Shown here piece by piece: positions 35,466-46,919 of a stretch of DNA of 64,000 bases. How positions within the stretch are numbered: the first letter of the stretch is position 1; each line of letters opens with the position of its first letter. The stretch covers positions 19,718,846 to 19,782,845 of the forward strand of contig NC_088779.1 of the NCBI RefSeq assembly GCF_954871325.1, given 5' to 3'. Under the pieces are notes generated by a model, which was not told the DNA's origin, made no database searches, and was given only the letters and a program-made list of their open reading frames with translations. Source of the stretch: Gordionus sp. m RMFG-2023. Lineage: Eukaryota; Nematomorpha; Gordioida; Chordodea; Parachordodidae. Made by a program: the position numbers and the translations under genes.

Positions 35466-35777
35466 TACCTTGCTTTAAAATAATTTTAAAAAAGTTCAAA
35501 AATAACAATTTAAAATTTTAACCTGTTACTTTAAAGAAAAAGAAATTCAAAAAAAAATATATTAAAAATAACTTATATATAACTCATATAGTTATTTTAA
35601 TGACAAATTCTCACTTTACTTCTTTTTGTTTATCTTCTCTGATTAGTCGTTTTTAGTCAACTAATTAGTCGTTTTGGTCGACCAAATTAGTCGACTAATC
35701 GACTAATTTAGTCGCTAAAGTTTTTAGTCGAATTGTTCGACTAAAACTATTAGTTAGTCCTCAACACTAAATGAAGA

Positions 35778-38010
35778 TATAAAAAATGCATTTTCTTTTC
35801 TTTTCGTTTTTCCCAATGTCTCTCTCTCTCCCTCCTTTATTTATTTTATATTTAATTTTGACTTGGGAATGAAATTATTTAAACAAAAAATAAATATTTT
35901 TATTATGGAATTAATTTTTGGGGGGAAAAAAAGGGAGGGGAATAGAATTGTTATTTTTTCATTGATAGAGAAAAAAAAATTTTTTTTTTAAATATTAAAT
36001 CAAGGAAGGAGGGGGAGGGGTATTTTTAAGAACAAAATTATAATACATACTTTTAATATTATGTATATTTTTTTATTATGTTTTATTCTTAATTTAATTA
36101 AATATCATGAGCATGAGATATTATATATCTCTTAAAAAAAATTCTCTATGTAGGGGAGACCGGGGTAAAGCGATTGACGGGGTAAAAATGTTAACGCGAA
36201 TAACTTTTTAACCCTTGAGCACAAAGATTTTAAATTTGGTGTGAAGAACAGTGATTTTTACCCAACCTTGTCGTTGATAGCTAAAGATTTCCTGGCACAA
36301 CAAACGACAAGTTTCCAAGTGAGAGAGTCTTTAGCAAGGCAGTAGACTTTTAGACAAAGAAGCGAAATCGGATGTCAGAAACAATCCTTAAATATTGTAT
36401 ATGCCTAAATAATTGGGATATTAGTCTTACAGAATAAAATATATTTTATATTATTTATTGTATTGTGCAGTGTTATTGTATATTTACAAAATAAATTTTA
36501 ATATTGAAAAGGCTAAATATATTTTAAAAAATATAAACCGTAAAAATAAAAAGAATATTAATAAATTCTTAGATTTTTTTTTGACTGTCTCATTGGTTAC
36601 TTTATATAAATTGTAGCAAATATGATATTATTAAAAAAGAATGGCATAAAATAGATTTTTTCTAATATAAAATAAAGACTCTTGGATAAAAAAGACACCA
36701 TTTAATCATTTTTTTTTAAATGTTAAGAAAAAGGGAAAGCTTAAAAAAAATTTATTTTCCATACATTCACTAAAAAAATATTTGGTTAATAAGTTGTAGC
36801 AGTGTTCGCTGGTTTTAAAAGATGGTTCACATAAGTGAATTAATGGGATATTGTTATTTAAAGTTTGTGACTAAAAAATAAAACTCGTTTTAAAGGCTAT
36901 AATCCAAAATTTTTAAAAAAAATTTCAAAAATTTTAAAATTGTATATGTTTAAGTATTAAAATTTAGAAGTCAAGTATGTTTTGTAAATGTTTTTATTTT
37001 TATGTTTAAAAATATAGACTTATCTTATTTATATATTTTCAATGAAGTTTCGAAAGTTTGTGAATTTAATTTTTGATAATTTAGGACACAACCCAATGAA
37101 AATTTTTTGCAGTTTGATAAATAATTAATAAAAAGATATACAAAAAAGTTGTTATTTAATTGACATCTGGTAGGTAGTGAGTTCCGTCAGAAACTAATTT
37201 TAGGGATCCCATTTTTCTGAAACTAGCCGGCACTAGCAGTTAGCCAAGGATTATCCTGAATTCACAGTAAGCGCGAATTCGTGGTGAAGTTTACAAAAAT
37301 ATGCTATATAATTAATGCATTTTTTATCACGTGTTTAGAGGGTTATGAGCGGGTAAGCCTCCCACCCACAACTATAGTTGGGTAATGACTAAATGTCCGC
37401 TCAATCTATAAGCGCCTGCCGGAGAAAGTCCGTTAACATTAAGGCGTTATCATTTATATTTGTTTCTTTCAAATCTGAGCCGCTATATTTCAAAGAAAAA
37501 ATCCCAAGGTCAAAGTGATAGCTTTAGGCTAAAAACTAGGTTTAGCCGATTTTTTTAGCCTGCTAAAAATTGACTTAAGCTGCTATATAATAATTAACCT
37601 ACAACCCCCCCGCTAACTTTGAACTTTGAAAAATCCTGGATACTCCTATTGTGGGCTAGGATAAGTCTGTATAAAATTTTTGGATGAGTTGACGGTAAAC
37701 CTATTTCATTTTTTTGGCGGGTAAATTTTAAGATTGATTTGTTTTTTTTAAAAAAAATTAATAAATAACAATAAGAAATATAATATTTTAAAAAAATGCT
37801 TATATCTCTAAAACTAATTATATATCATATTGTAAGTAAAAATATTCTCTAAAGGGCTATCAAAAAATAATAAAAATTGGCGCCAAATTGAGTCTTTAAC
37901 ATTCGGTTTACCTATAATGCTTTACCTGTATTTTTAAGCAAAAAAGGGAGTTTGTTTTCAATGATATAATAAAATATATATTTAATAAATAATGTGATCA
38001 GGATTTCCAT
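35778..38010. other. AT-rich DNA with repeat fragments, no recognised gene
   Basis: GTAGGGGAGACCGGGGTAAAGCG at 36151-36173 looks like the end of a GGGGAGACCGGGG-type MITE found in many animals; no partner end was seen. A GC-richer unidentified patch lies at 37170-37450. Nothing else was recognised. Confidence 0.5.
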
Positions 38011-38241
38011 TAGTGTTGTTAAACGGCTATTTTTGAGCCGATTTTTAAAAACGGCTAAATCAATATTTTAACCAGAAAATCAATAATGTCTAAACCTTTG
38101 TGCCATCTATCCGGATCTGGACCTTGGGTCTGAACGCCGGGTCTGTGCTCGGGGTTCGTGCTCAGAGCTGGTTTTGTCGATATTTTATACCCAAACCCCG
38201 GGTCTAGGCTCTACACAACCAACCAATTAACAACACTACTT
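38011..38241. mobile_element. Chimeric hAT MITE of the TAGTGTTGTTAA type
   Basis: The left half (TAGTGTTGTTAAACGGCTAT ... CAATATTTTAACCAGAAAA) matches the 10209/49325 family. The right half carries different GGGTCTG/CGGGGTTCGTGCTC repeats and ends CCAATTAACAACACTA. The 8-mers outside (ATTTCCAT and CTTATGCA) do not match, consistent with a recombinant of two elements. Confidence 0.6.
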
Positions 38242-38244
38242 ATG

Positions 38245-38455
38245 CAGGCAAAAATAATTTTTATGTAAATAGGAAAATATCAAGTGCAGAAAAGGCTAAT
38301 TTTATGTAATATTAAAGAACTTTTCATTCACTTTAGAGAGACTCATAACGATATACAGTTAGGTCTGAGTAGATTTGCTTTCTTACGACCTAAAAACTGT
38401 GTTTTAGCAGGTGGTCCAGGTACACATACCATGTGTATCTGCACATTACATTAAA
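38245..38455 (+). pseudogene. Fragment of an uncharacterised multi-copy transposase-like protein
   Basis: The plus strand reads VQKRLILCNIKELFIHF, RETHNDIQLGLSRFAFLRPK, NCVLAGGPGTHTMCICTLH and then a stop. A one-base slip separates this from the upstream FYVNRKISS. The minus-strand relic at 44150-45856 carries the homologous NAQKRLVLNNLKELYNHFKE, IGFSKFASLRPK and ILAGASGTHNVCVCSIH in the same order. I know this pattern from multi-copy uncharacterised invertebrate proteins but cannot assign a transposon superfamily. Confidence 0.7.
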
Positions 38456-38559
38456 ATTTTAAGCTTATTTTAATAGGTGGAAAATTAAAACAGCTAACAA
38501 ACAATATTGGTCATTATAATTATCCTGTGTAAAAACAGAGCAAATAAATTAATTAATAA

Positions 38560-39181
38560 TAACTAATATGAAATATTCGTCCTCTAGTCGACTCAATTAT
38601 ATATTTCATATTCATGGTGTCAAGTTGAAAGTCTACAGTAAATAAATGTAAAAAATAGATCACAAATATCTTAATTAATAAAATTTGAAATATTCGTCCT
38701 CTAGTCGACTCACGTTCATATAAGTATAACTTATCGTCCTCTAGTCGACTCAAGTATATAATTCCTATTTTCAACTAAAGTTGGAAGTCTAAAATAAAAA
38801 AAGTAATAAACAACAAATATCTTAATTAATATTAACTAATTTGAAATATTCGTCCTCTAGTCGAATCAAGTTCATAGAACTATTCGTCCTCTAGTTGACT
38901 AAAGTATATTATTCCTATTTAAATCTCAAGTTGGAAGTCTAAAATAAAAAAATGTAAAAAACAGAACAAATCTTAATTATTAATAATTAATTTGAAATAT
39001 TCGTCCTTTAGTCGACGACTCAAGTTTATAAAAATATTCGTCCTCTAGTCGATTTGAGTTCACGACTTGAATTCACGACTAGAGTTGATAACTCATGTCA
39101 GTTTGGGTCGATTTTTTCGACCCAAAACTTAGACACAGTTTTCGACTAGGTCGACTCGACTCAGTCGATTAACAACACTAA
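38560..39181. repeat. GTCGACT-type subterminal repeats and right end of a hAT element
   Basis: At least seven copies of ATTCGTCCTCTAGTCGACTCA-like units (38575, 38692, 38732, 38848, 38882, 38998, 39035) are spaced irregularly, with longer second-order repeats of about 150 bp. A GAGTTCACGACTTGAATTCACGACT cluster and the terminus CGATTAACAACACTA follow. The end matches the TAGTGTTGTTAA family. The left end is not identifiable. The minus-strand open frame at 38553-38774 is repeat-derived. Confidence 0.7.
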
Positions 39182-39250
39182 ATAAATTAAATATTTATGT
39201 TTATTCTGATAAAAGCCTTTATATTCTAAAGAATATAAATCCTAAATTGA

Positions 39251-41845
39251 CAGAGCCGTAGCCAGGAATTTTCAGCTTGAGAGGCCAGCCCACTATTTTT
39301 TAAAAATAAAACAAATATTTAAGCATTCATAGAAATGATATTTTAATTAAAATTTATGTAATATGAATATAAAATAATACTATAATATGATTACACTAAA
39401 TAATACTATGATATAATACGACGATTTTTATTTTTAAATTTTAACATAAATGAATTAAAGGATAAATTTTGTGTTATTTTTTTTCATAAGCCATCAATAC
39501 TAAATTTTGCTTACGTTAATCTTTCATCGACTCTCTAGTGCTCGATAGAACTCTCTTTATTGTAGAGAAAGAGGCCACACAAGAAGCCGTTGGTAACCTA
39601 ATGATGATGGCTGCTGAGTAGCATTTATACAATTCTTTAAATGCATGATATTTATTTAATACAAATTAGGATATTTTCAAAATTATGTTTTTCTTTAACT
39701 TCAGCGGCTAATAATCCTTTAACTATTTTCATTTCATGATGTAACGTTTCCATATTTAAGTTATTCTAATCGGGCCATTTTATCCGATATAAAATAATCA
39801 GGGTCAAACGGGGGCAATGTATTAAAACATGATAGAAAATTATAGTCATCTAGTGTAAATCGATCTAAAAAACGATCAACACAAAGTAATCAATAATTTC
39901 ATAATAATTTCTTTTTAAAGAATTCTATTTGGAGTCTTTTTCACAATCACATTGTAATTTGGTCTCGACTAAAAATCTTGAAAATTTATAGGCGTTTTAC
40001 GTACCCTTGATGATTTGTGAGGAGTGAGATTAAATTTTGCTAAAAGTTTTTCAGCCTTAATTCTAATCAAATCAAAAGAATTATCGCTTCTTTTATTTTT
40101 AATAGTGGAATCAATACAATTTTTAGCATCCACTAGATTAGTACCTATTGACTGTAGATACTTATTTAGTGGATCTATTGTTATTATATCTCATAAATTA
40201 TAATGGTATAACGTAATTTATATTAACGCATTGAGATAAAAGACCAGAGGCTTCGACTGAATCATGAGTGGAAACCTCTGAATTAAGAGTATTAGAAAAG
40301 TTAAATAATACTTCACCAATAGCCTCAAAATTCTCATAAATGATGCGAGATGTTTTTAAATGACCAGTCCATCTCTGGTCTAAAAGTCTCTTAAGTTATG
40401 ACCTGCATATTTATAGGATACTTTAAAATGTCTAAAAAATTATGCATTAGATAAATTTTAAAAAAATTAGAAATGATAATAATATTATACCAATTTTGAA
40501 CCTGTAGCTTATAAAAGGAACTTTTTTATTAAATTTTTTTGAAGGATTTGCACTCCTCCATTTCGATCCTGGCTTATTATGTTCGTTGAATTAATATATA
40601 ACTCATTAAATTGCTTTAAAATGCAATTAGTAATGCTTTCAGTAGAAAGACTCTGTTTCTTTCTTTCTTTTAGTAATTCCTATTAAATTTTCTTGAATTT
40701 CTCCCCAATAAAATATAGCGAATAATTATGCTCAGGTTTTTACAAACTGATGTATATTTTGCCTCATCAGCCTAGATAAGAAAAGGCACTCACTTTTGTT
40801 ATATTTATCTGAGATATTTAAAACACCATATCTTCCATACTTTTAAATCTGGGATGATGTATATTGGGCATTTTTGGGTATTTCATAATTTTATTTTATC
40901 CAGGATCTTTTTGGATGGTGTATTAAACAGCTATAAATAGTCCAGAAGAATATATTATGTTTTCATCTTTTGCAGCATCCGTAATTTTTGTTGAACCATT
41001 CCCAAGAAAAGGTAGCTCCTGTATGCTAAGAAATAACATCAAATCAAATATTGATTTAAGAGAGTAAATATTATATTATCACTTTTATTTTTAAAAAACT
41101 TGAATGCACAGCTATAAAAATAAAACAAATGATGAAAATACTATTTAAATGGATATCAAAATTATAATTGACATACTATGTCTATATTCTATATAAAAAT
41201 AAAAAATTAAAAGAAGAGAAATTAAAATTAATTTAAAATAATATATTTAGGTATGGTCGGCTGGGCTTAATGACCCATGTATGGATATGCAGTTGGATCG
41301 ACAAATTTCAATTGATATGTCGAAGGTAAAAGCCTACTTTTGGATCATCTGTGATCAAACGTAACCTTATTACGGTTAATTTGTTGGCTTACCAAAATTG
41401 TCGTTATCTCAGTATTTTCTTCATAATTCTAAAATATTCACCGCTGTTTTAAATAACAAGTTATATTATAATAATAATATATGATTGAAACATAATAAAT
41501 AAAATAATTATCATTGAAATAAGTACAATTTCAACGTGATTAAGCGCCTATAAAATGTCATACACATACACACATGAAAATGATAAAATATGAATGTATA
41601 TTATTGGATAAAAATAAAACAGGATAGAAAGAAATTCACAAACTAGACTTTTTTTTGAACAAATAATTAAAATTTCTTTTAAAAATATAAAAATAATATA
41701 TTACAAAAAAAAATTTAAAATTTGGAAGGCCGGAAAAATTTATGGGGGCCATTTTTGGGGGTGAAAAATATTTTTCTTAGGGCCAGGTTAGGGGGCCAAA
41801 AATTTAAAGGGGTTGCCCCCGGGGCCCGCCGTGGCTACGGCCCTG
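39251..41845 (-). mobile_element. ZMYM-type hAT transposon relic with terminal inverted repeats
   Basis: The left end CAGAGCCGTAGCCAGG pairs with the right end CCGTGGCTACGGCCCTG (reverse complement CAGGGCCGTAGCCACGG). A CAGGGxCGTAGCCAxGG terminus is typical of this hAT group. The 2.6-kb body holds a decayed transposase on the minus strand (39465-40950). No clean 8-bp duplication was found (TAAATTGA versus TAGCTTAA). The right end has a GC-rich block, GGGGTTGCCCCCGGGGCCC. Confidence 0.75.
39465..40950 (-). pseudogene. ZMYM/hAT transposase remains
   Basis: The minus-strand pieces, in order, are NGSTKITDAAKDE, ADEAKYTSVCKNLSIIIRYI (with the conserved D of the VDExxDxSxxEQ-like motif replaced by the ADEAKYTS form) and ESLSTESITNCILKQFNEL. 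The next pieces are DQRWTGHLKTSRIIYENFEA with SEVSTHDSVEASGL, and finally IIIRLPTASCVASFSTIKRV-like residues, where PTASCxxSFSxxKRV is the hAT C-terminal motif. Numerous stops and frame changes separate them. The order and motifs match ZMYM-like hAT transposases. Confidence 0.7.
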
Positions 41846-42219
41846 TAGCTTAAATTCAGTTGGGCTTGGACTATATTAGTATAAAATTCGTTTTATTTTT
41901 CACCGATCATTTTGCCCTGATCTTCTATATTTCTAATATTATGTTTTATCCGAATAAATAGCAGAGAGAAAAAGATTTTAAATCTAAATTTATTTATTTC
42001 ATATGCAAAATAACATACATTTTACTAATTTTTTATTCACCATTTTTTTCATAAAGTTGAAAATAAAATATTTATTAAATTTTAAATCAAACTATAAATA
42101 TTTTCTGTTTAAAAATCTTTAATTTTATCTCATATAATTCTTTATTTATTACTAGCAATAGTCTAGTAGCCAATAACATAATATTATCTAAACTGGCAGT
42201 TCATTCATAATAATGCAGG

Positions 42220-42420
42220 GTAATTCCATACCAAATCGATAACTTGGCCCGACCTTTTTAATTTCGATAAAATTTTGCATACTGAGACTAAGGGAATATC
42301 ACTAGAAAGCATCGAATCCAAAATTTTAGCTTCCTAATACTCATAGTTTCTGAGATATCAATTGTCAAAAGTGCTAAAAATGACCTTTTTCGAAAAATAC
42401 GATTTTTTAAAATTGAGATA
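42220..42420. repeat. MITE fragment with GGTAATTCCATACCAAATCGA end
   Basis: GGTAATTCCATACCAAATCG at 42229-42248 is nearly the same as GGTGAATTCCATATCAAATCG in the centre of the foldback element (34640), and the following TTTTGCA(T/C)A-type word is also shared. The other end was not found. Confidence 0.5.
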
Positions 42421-42887
42421 AGTTAAAAATAATGATTTTAAAAATATAAGTTATATGTCATTTAACTCTATCAAAGGCCTTTTGTTAAATATTAAGGATT
42501 TTTTTAAAACAATATTGTGGCGGTTTTTATTTACGTTATAAATTTTAAACATGAAAACTCCAGGTGTTTCGCTTTCCAAATATTTTTGAATTTAATATTT
42601 TCTTATTCTCTATATTATCCATAAAAAAATTTTTAACTTGGGACCCATGGTTTTATAATTATAAAAATAAATGACACTCCTTTATAAAATAACGCGTTTT
42701 ATTAAGATTATTATTTTTTTAAACTTTTCCCATTTTTAAACATAAATAATAAATTTTCCAGCATTAACATCATGAAATGAGATAGCTGCGATTATAATTA
42801 TTTTTTTCTTGTAAAAAATTTTAATTTTCGTAAAATTATTTTATTATTTTGTAAATATAATAGATAATTAAAATTCATGAAAGGTAT

Positions 42888-43650
42888 TAGAGATCTGCAA
42901 AATTTGGCCCGGCCCGTACCCGTGGGCTCCACTATACAAACAAACGGCACAATAGAAAAAGAGATAAAGAGTAAGATTAATCAAGGGTGGCTAAAGTGGA
43001 GATCTTTATCTGGAGTGCTATTTGATAAAAGAATCCCACCCAAATTAAAGGGAAAAATTTACAGTTCCATAATACAACCAACTATTCTATATAGTTCGGA
43101 AACATGGCCAACCAAAGAATCAGACGAGAGAAGTCTACAAACCATGGAGATGAGAATGCTGAGGATGATTGCTGGGGTAACAAGAAAGGATAAAGTGCGC
43201 AGTACAAGAATACTAAGTAGTTTAAAGGTAGTGTCCATTAAGACTAAGTTAATGGTAAACAGACTTAGGTGGTATGGGCACACAATGAGAAGGCCTATGA
43301 ACTACATAGGAAATAAAGTTAAGAGTTTGGAAGTGATGGGCAAACGTAAAAGAGACTTCAATGGAGCCATAAAGTTAGAGCCAATATAAAGAGGTATAAA
43401 AATTAGATAATGTTGAAGGAGCTTACCACCAGAAAAGGTGAAAGCTAAAGAGAAAAAAAAATGCTATATAACATATGTCTTTTATTTTAAGTAATTATAA
43501 AAATTAATTTCTATATTTAAATAAATTCGGGCCTGGCCGGGCAGGTAAATTTTTTTAAAATAAATTTCGGGTTCGGGCCGAACCGGCACAACTTTTTTAA
43601 AAAAAATATCGGCCGAGCCGGGCTTGAAAAATTAGGCCCGATGCAGATCA
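42888..43650. mobile_element. GGCCCG hAT-like MITE interrupted by a LINE fragment
   Basis: The left end TAGAGATCTGCAAAATTTGG with GGCCCGGCCCG is followed at about 42921 by LINE sequence. The MITE resumes at about 43450 with CTATATAACATATGTCTTTT and continues to the right end ATGCAGATCA at 43650. Compared with the copy at 8735-9085, about 130 bp of MITE core are missing at the junction, so the LINE arrival was accompanied by a deletion or the copy is recombinant. Confidence 0.75.
42921..43449 (+). mobile_element. RTE-type LINE fragment (C-terminal end of reverse transcriptase ORF)
   Basis: The continuous frame reads GSTIQTNGTIEKEIKSKI, QGWLKWRSLSGVLFDKR, PPKLKGKIYSSIIQPTILYS, SSETWPTKESDERSLQTMEM, RMLRMIAGVTRKDKVRSTRI and RLRWYGHTMRRPMNYIG. 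This is the stereotyped C-terminal segment of RTE/BovB-like reverse transcriptase ORFs (GSTIQ...GW.KWR.....LCDKR...KLKGK.Y....RP..LY..E.W......L...EMRMLRW..GVTR.DK.R......RL.WYGH..RR). The 5' end is truncated, as usual for LINEs, and the 3' end is a short A-rich tail before the MITE resumes. The frame ends at 43389. Confidence 0.88.
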
Positions 43651-44149
43651 CTAAAAGATATTACCTATTTTTGGTTTTTCATTAAATTTAGTTTTTTTGA
43701 CCGCATGACAATTTTGTTTTGCGATAAATTATATGTAAGCCCAGTTGCCGTTGATGGGCTAACTATTGTTAAAATATTATTTTTTGGTGTGAAAAGAAGA
43801 TCTTGTGCCAGTAGATAAAAGAGCTGGTCCTTTAGGGTGAAGAAAATTAATTTTTATTTTATCTCGAATGATCCTAACCACCAATTGTTTTCATACACAC
43901 AGGTTACATATACTCTACATCGATCAACAGATCCTCACGTGGATATACTATATTCTCCACAATAAATGTCTACGAATTAGAAGATAGTTTAGTGTTGAAG
44001 TTAAACCAATTGGAAACACTACGTGAATTTTGTGTCCCAGGTATTGAGATAAATTTACTATTAGATTTATCTCTTCTTCTTCATACTCTGGTATGATGGC
44101 ATATGAAAAATTTATACCATTTATATACTCTTCCGCATATTTGTAAAAT

Positions 44150-45856
44150 TGTAATTATTTGATCAGTATAAGGTCTTTGTAAGCTTTTGGCAACTAACCT
44201 TTTTACTGTGTCGTCTATGCCGTCGCAGACACTTTTACCATGTGCCGTAAGAAAAAATCATTCTGCTTGAACATCAAAATAGATTTCATAGTAACAAACA
44301 TTGATAAAGTTTTTCCTATTTTTATATTGCACGGCTGAATCATCAGAAAAGTAGTGAATTTTTTCTGGTGGAGTGTCGAATTTATTTTTAAAAAATGAAT
44401 CAAATGCGATTGTAATAAATGGAATGAAACAGTATTATGAATTAAGGATTCTGATATTACACAAAACTTAGGTTGTTTATTTGATCTTCGATTTTATAAT
44501 AAATTGGAGAATCGTGCAACGTAACTTGCGAAGTGTCCAATGATAACCCTGAACTTCGTCTTGGACAATAAAGGAAACATTTTCTAAAAAGTCGCAAATA
44601 TTATAGTGACTATCTTCTAAACTATTTATAAGGTTATTGTGAGATTTACTTTGTAGTTCACAAATAAATGAATGGCGTATGAGATATTCATTTTATCGAA
44701 AAAATAATTAATAAATTAGTCTGAAGGAGAAATAGTCTCCAGTTGTTCTATACCGAAACCCAATGTTTAAACGTAATAAGAGCTATATCATTTTTTATAA
44801 ATAATTTTTCGATGCGTTCTTTTAAGAGTGCCGAGCCACACTCGTTGCAGTCACCAAAATAACAAAACGGGGGATTGCAAATCATTCTGCCTATAACATC
44901 TTTATAAGTTGTTAATATATTCTCACCATTTTTAGTCAATGTTGCCAATTCACAGCCTAAAATCATAAGTTTAATATTCTGGTGTATGCTACAAACGCAT
45001 ACATTATGAGTTCCGCTAGCCCCTGCTAATATACCTGGCCCTCTCATGTCCAGGTTCACGAGAAGGAACTCTTTTGGTCTTAAGCTAGCAAATTTTGAAA
45101 ATCCAATTGTTATGTTTGAATTACTCTCCTTAAAATGATTATATAATTCTTTTAAATTATTAAGAACTAATCTCTTTTGAGCGTTCACTCGTTCCCCCTT
45201 TTCAGTGATAGATATGCAATCTTTTTTTCCTGGTAATACCCTACTAATTTCATCGCTGCAATAAAAATTTTAATGATATTGTTTTTGGATTTAGATATTT
45301 TGCAGGCTTTCGATTTGGAGTTGAAAGAATTCCTTATTCTTCTAAAATGATTTGGGAATTATGTCAAATGATATGTAGCGTTGAATTCCGTTTTTATTTT
45401 ATTTGCACTCCAATTATGAGTCAGAATGGTAAGCAATTGATATTATTTATTTTTAGATAAATTAGGATTAATTTCTTAAAGTATATCATTATTGTCTATC
45501 CGATTCTGGATTGTTAATTATATATCTAGAATAGCTTTTGATATTTTCGCTATCTTTTTTTTGAAAAATTTTTTTCAGTTACTCTTTTTTTCAATAGGAA
45601 ATATTCTAATTTCTTTAAGTTATTGATTGTATATATTGATGTGGATGCTGTGGTGATATTATTTACATATTCGCTATCAGAATTTATATTTTCAATATTT
45701 TATTTGTGATAAACGTTTACATTTATCACAAATATAGTGTTCCGCCTCAATGTTTGGAAATTGTGTCATCCACGTCATGACTTTACGCAGGTTCTTTTTA
45801 TAATTAAAGTGTTTAGATTCTTTAAAATGATTTGCGCATTTATATTTATACATCAT
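44150..45856 (-). pseudogene. Uncharacterised multi-copy transposase-like gene, near full-length but decayed
   Basis: The minus-strand pieces in order are: MMYKYKCANHFKESKHFNYK and MTWMTQFPNIEAEHYICDKC (N-terminal Cys/His motif), ILEE*GILSTPNRKPAKYLN, FYCSDEISRVLPGKKDCISI, NAQKRLVLNNLKELYNHFKE, IGFSKFASLRPK, ILAGASGTHNVCVCSIHQN, CNPPFCYFGDCNECG, and near the C-terminus FFLTAHGKSVCDGIDDTVKR. The longest clean frame is 44748-45188. At least three frame breaks and one stop are visible. The fragment at 38245-38455 is a second copy. The conserved Cys, His and Asp residues suggest a metal-dependent enzyme, but function is inference. Confidence 0.7.
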
Positions 45857-45859
45857 AAA

Positions 45860-46730
45860 TAATTTTAAGAAAAAAATTAATATCGAAATATTTATAAAAT
45901 AAATATTAATTAATATCAGGGCAGGTGCATGAAAACTTGCTTTTATCTTTCAACAATTAATTATTAATTTTCTTGTAGGAGATATCGGAATCGTAACTAT
46001 ATCTTTTTAGGAGATTTAGACATTTATTATAAAAACAACTCATTTCTACAAGTTATCAATATAGTACTAATAATAAGTAAGCCTATCAAACGATCTAAAA
46101 TCGATTAAAGTTTAAAAAACGATAATGAATTTTATTTGTAATTCTTTTGGTATATATACATTTATATAATTATCCAATTTAATTTCTAATAATATGCAAT
46201 TTGATTTGTTTATTGAAAAGTTTTGAATTTTATAGCTAGGTTATATTTTACAAAAAATATATTTTAATTTAGTAAAGATTTTGGCTATATATGAGAAAAT
46301 AATATTTTTAAAAAAAATATATACTGTGAAAATGGCTTATTTGAATCATCATCGTCTCCAATAGCCTTTTCTAAGCAACAATTGTAGGAAAATTTGTCAG
46401 AATTTATGGAAAAAATTTGTTATCTCTTTTTAAGTGTAAGTATCCAAAAAATTTCTAGACTATGGATTTTTTATTTTCCAGAGTTAGGATATTAAAATTA
46501 TTAATAGAATTATTAAATGTAGATGCATCTATTTTAAAAATATGTAAAATTATGGTAACTTTTAGAATTTTAGATTTTTGATTGATTGAATCTATAATGA
46601 CGTCAATATAATTTTAATTTGATTTTAAAACAATAAAAAATAAAAATTCATCAAAATCCTGATTGACATTAAAAAAATTACAATAGTGATGTTGATTATT
46701 AGAATAAAAAGGTATAAAATATGAAAGTAA
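45860..46730. other. AT-rich DNA with no recognised feature
   Basis: This is very AT-rich sequence. No credible coding or transposon signature was seen. Confidence 0.5.
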
Positions 46731-46732
46731 TT

Positions 46733-46853
46733 TTTACGCCGGCCGTGCGCAGCCCATATGAAAATCGGCGGTGCGCTGGCGAGATTTTCTAAAACGGCGG
46801 CGTTTTCGGGGTGACCAAAAAAGGTCGGCGGCCGGCCCCTAATGGTAATAAAT
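46733..46853. repeat. GC-rich MITE-like patch
   Basis: ACGCCGGCCGTGCGC at the left and GGTCGGCGGCCGGCCCCTAAT at the right, with GGCGGTGCGCTGGCG and GGCGGCGTTTTCGG between, form a strongly GC-rich and partly inverted block in AT-rich surroundings. The minus-strand frame over it is not a gene. Confidence 0.45.
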
Positions 46854-46919
46854 TTTAATATTACAAACAAAATGATTGCCTAAATACATTGAAATATTGT
46901 TTATTTTCATTGAATACAA

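Larger units (their letters stand above)
33733..35769. mobile_element. hAT foldback element, about 1-kb inverted arms, perfect 8-bp target duplication
   Basis: The element starts TAGTGTTGTTAATTAG and ends TCCTCAACACTA. Identical copies of AATGAAGA flank it (33725-33732 and 35770-35777), the 8-bp duplication of hAT elements. Each arm has GTCGACTAA-rich subterminal repeats (33755-33870; 35640-35745), then an AT-rich stretch, then an array of 119-bp minisatellite units. The units run forward in the left arm and backward in the right arm, meeting at about 34640-34740. It has no coding capacity. A transcript would form a very long hairpin. The centre carries GGTGAATTCCATATCAAATCG, also found as a separate repeat at 42220. 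Confidence 0.92.

Noticed and set aside
45306-45428. Plus-strand exon-like frame with a good acceptor (ATTTTGCAG), a good donor (ATG/GTAAGC) and symmetric phase
   Set aside because: The opposite strand across the same bases encodes GILSTPNRKPAKYLN and flanking parts of the transposase-like relic at 44150-45856 in the right order, so the plus-strand frame is a shadow.
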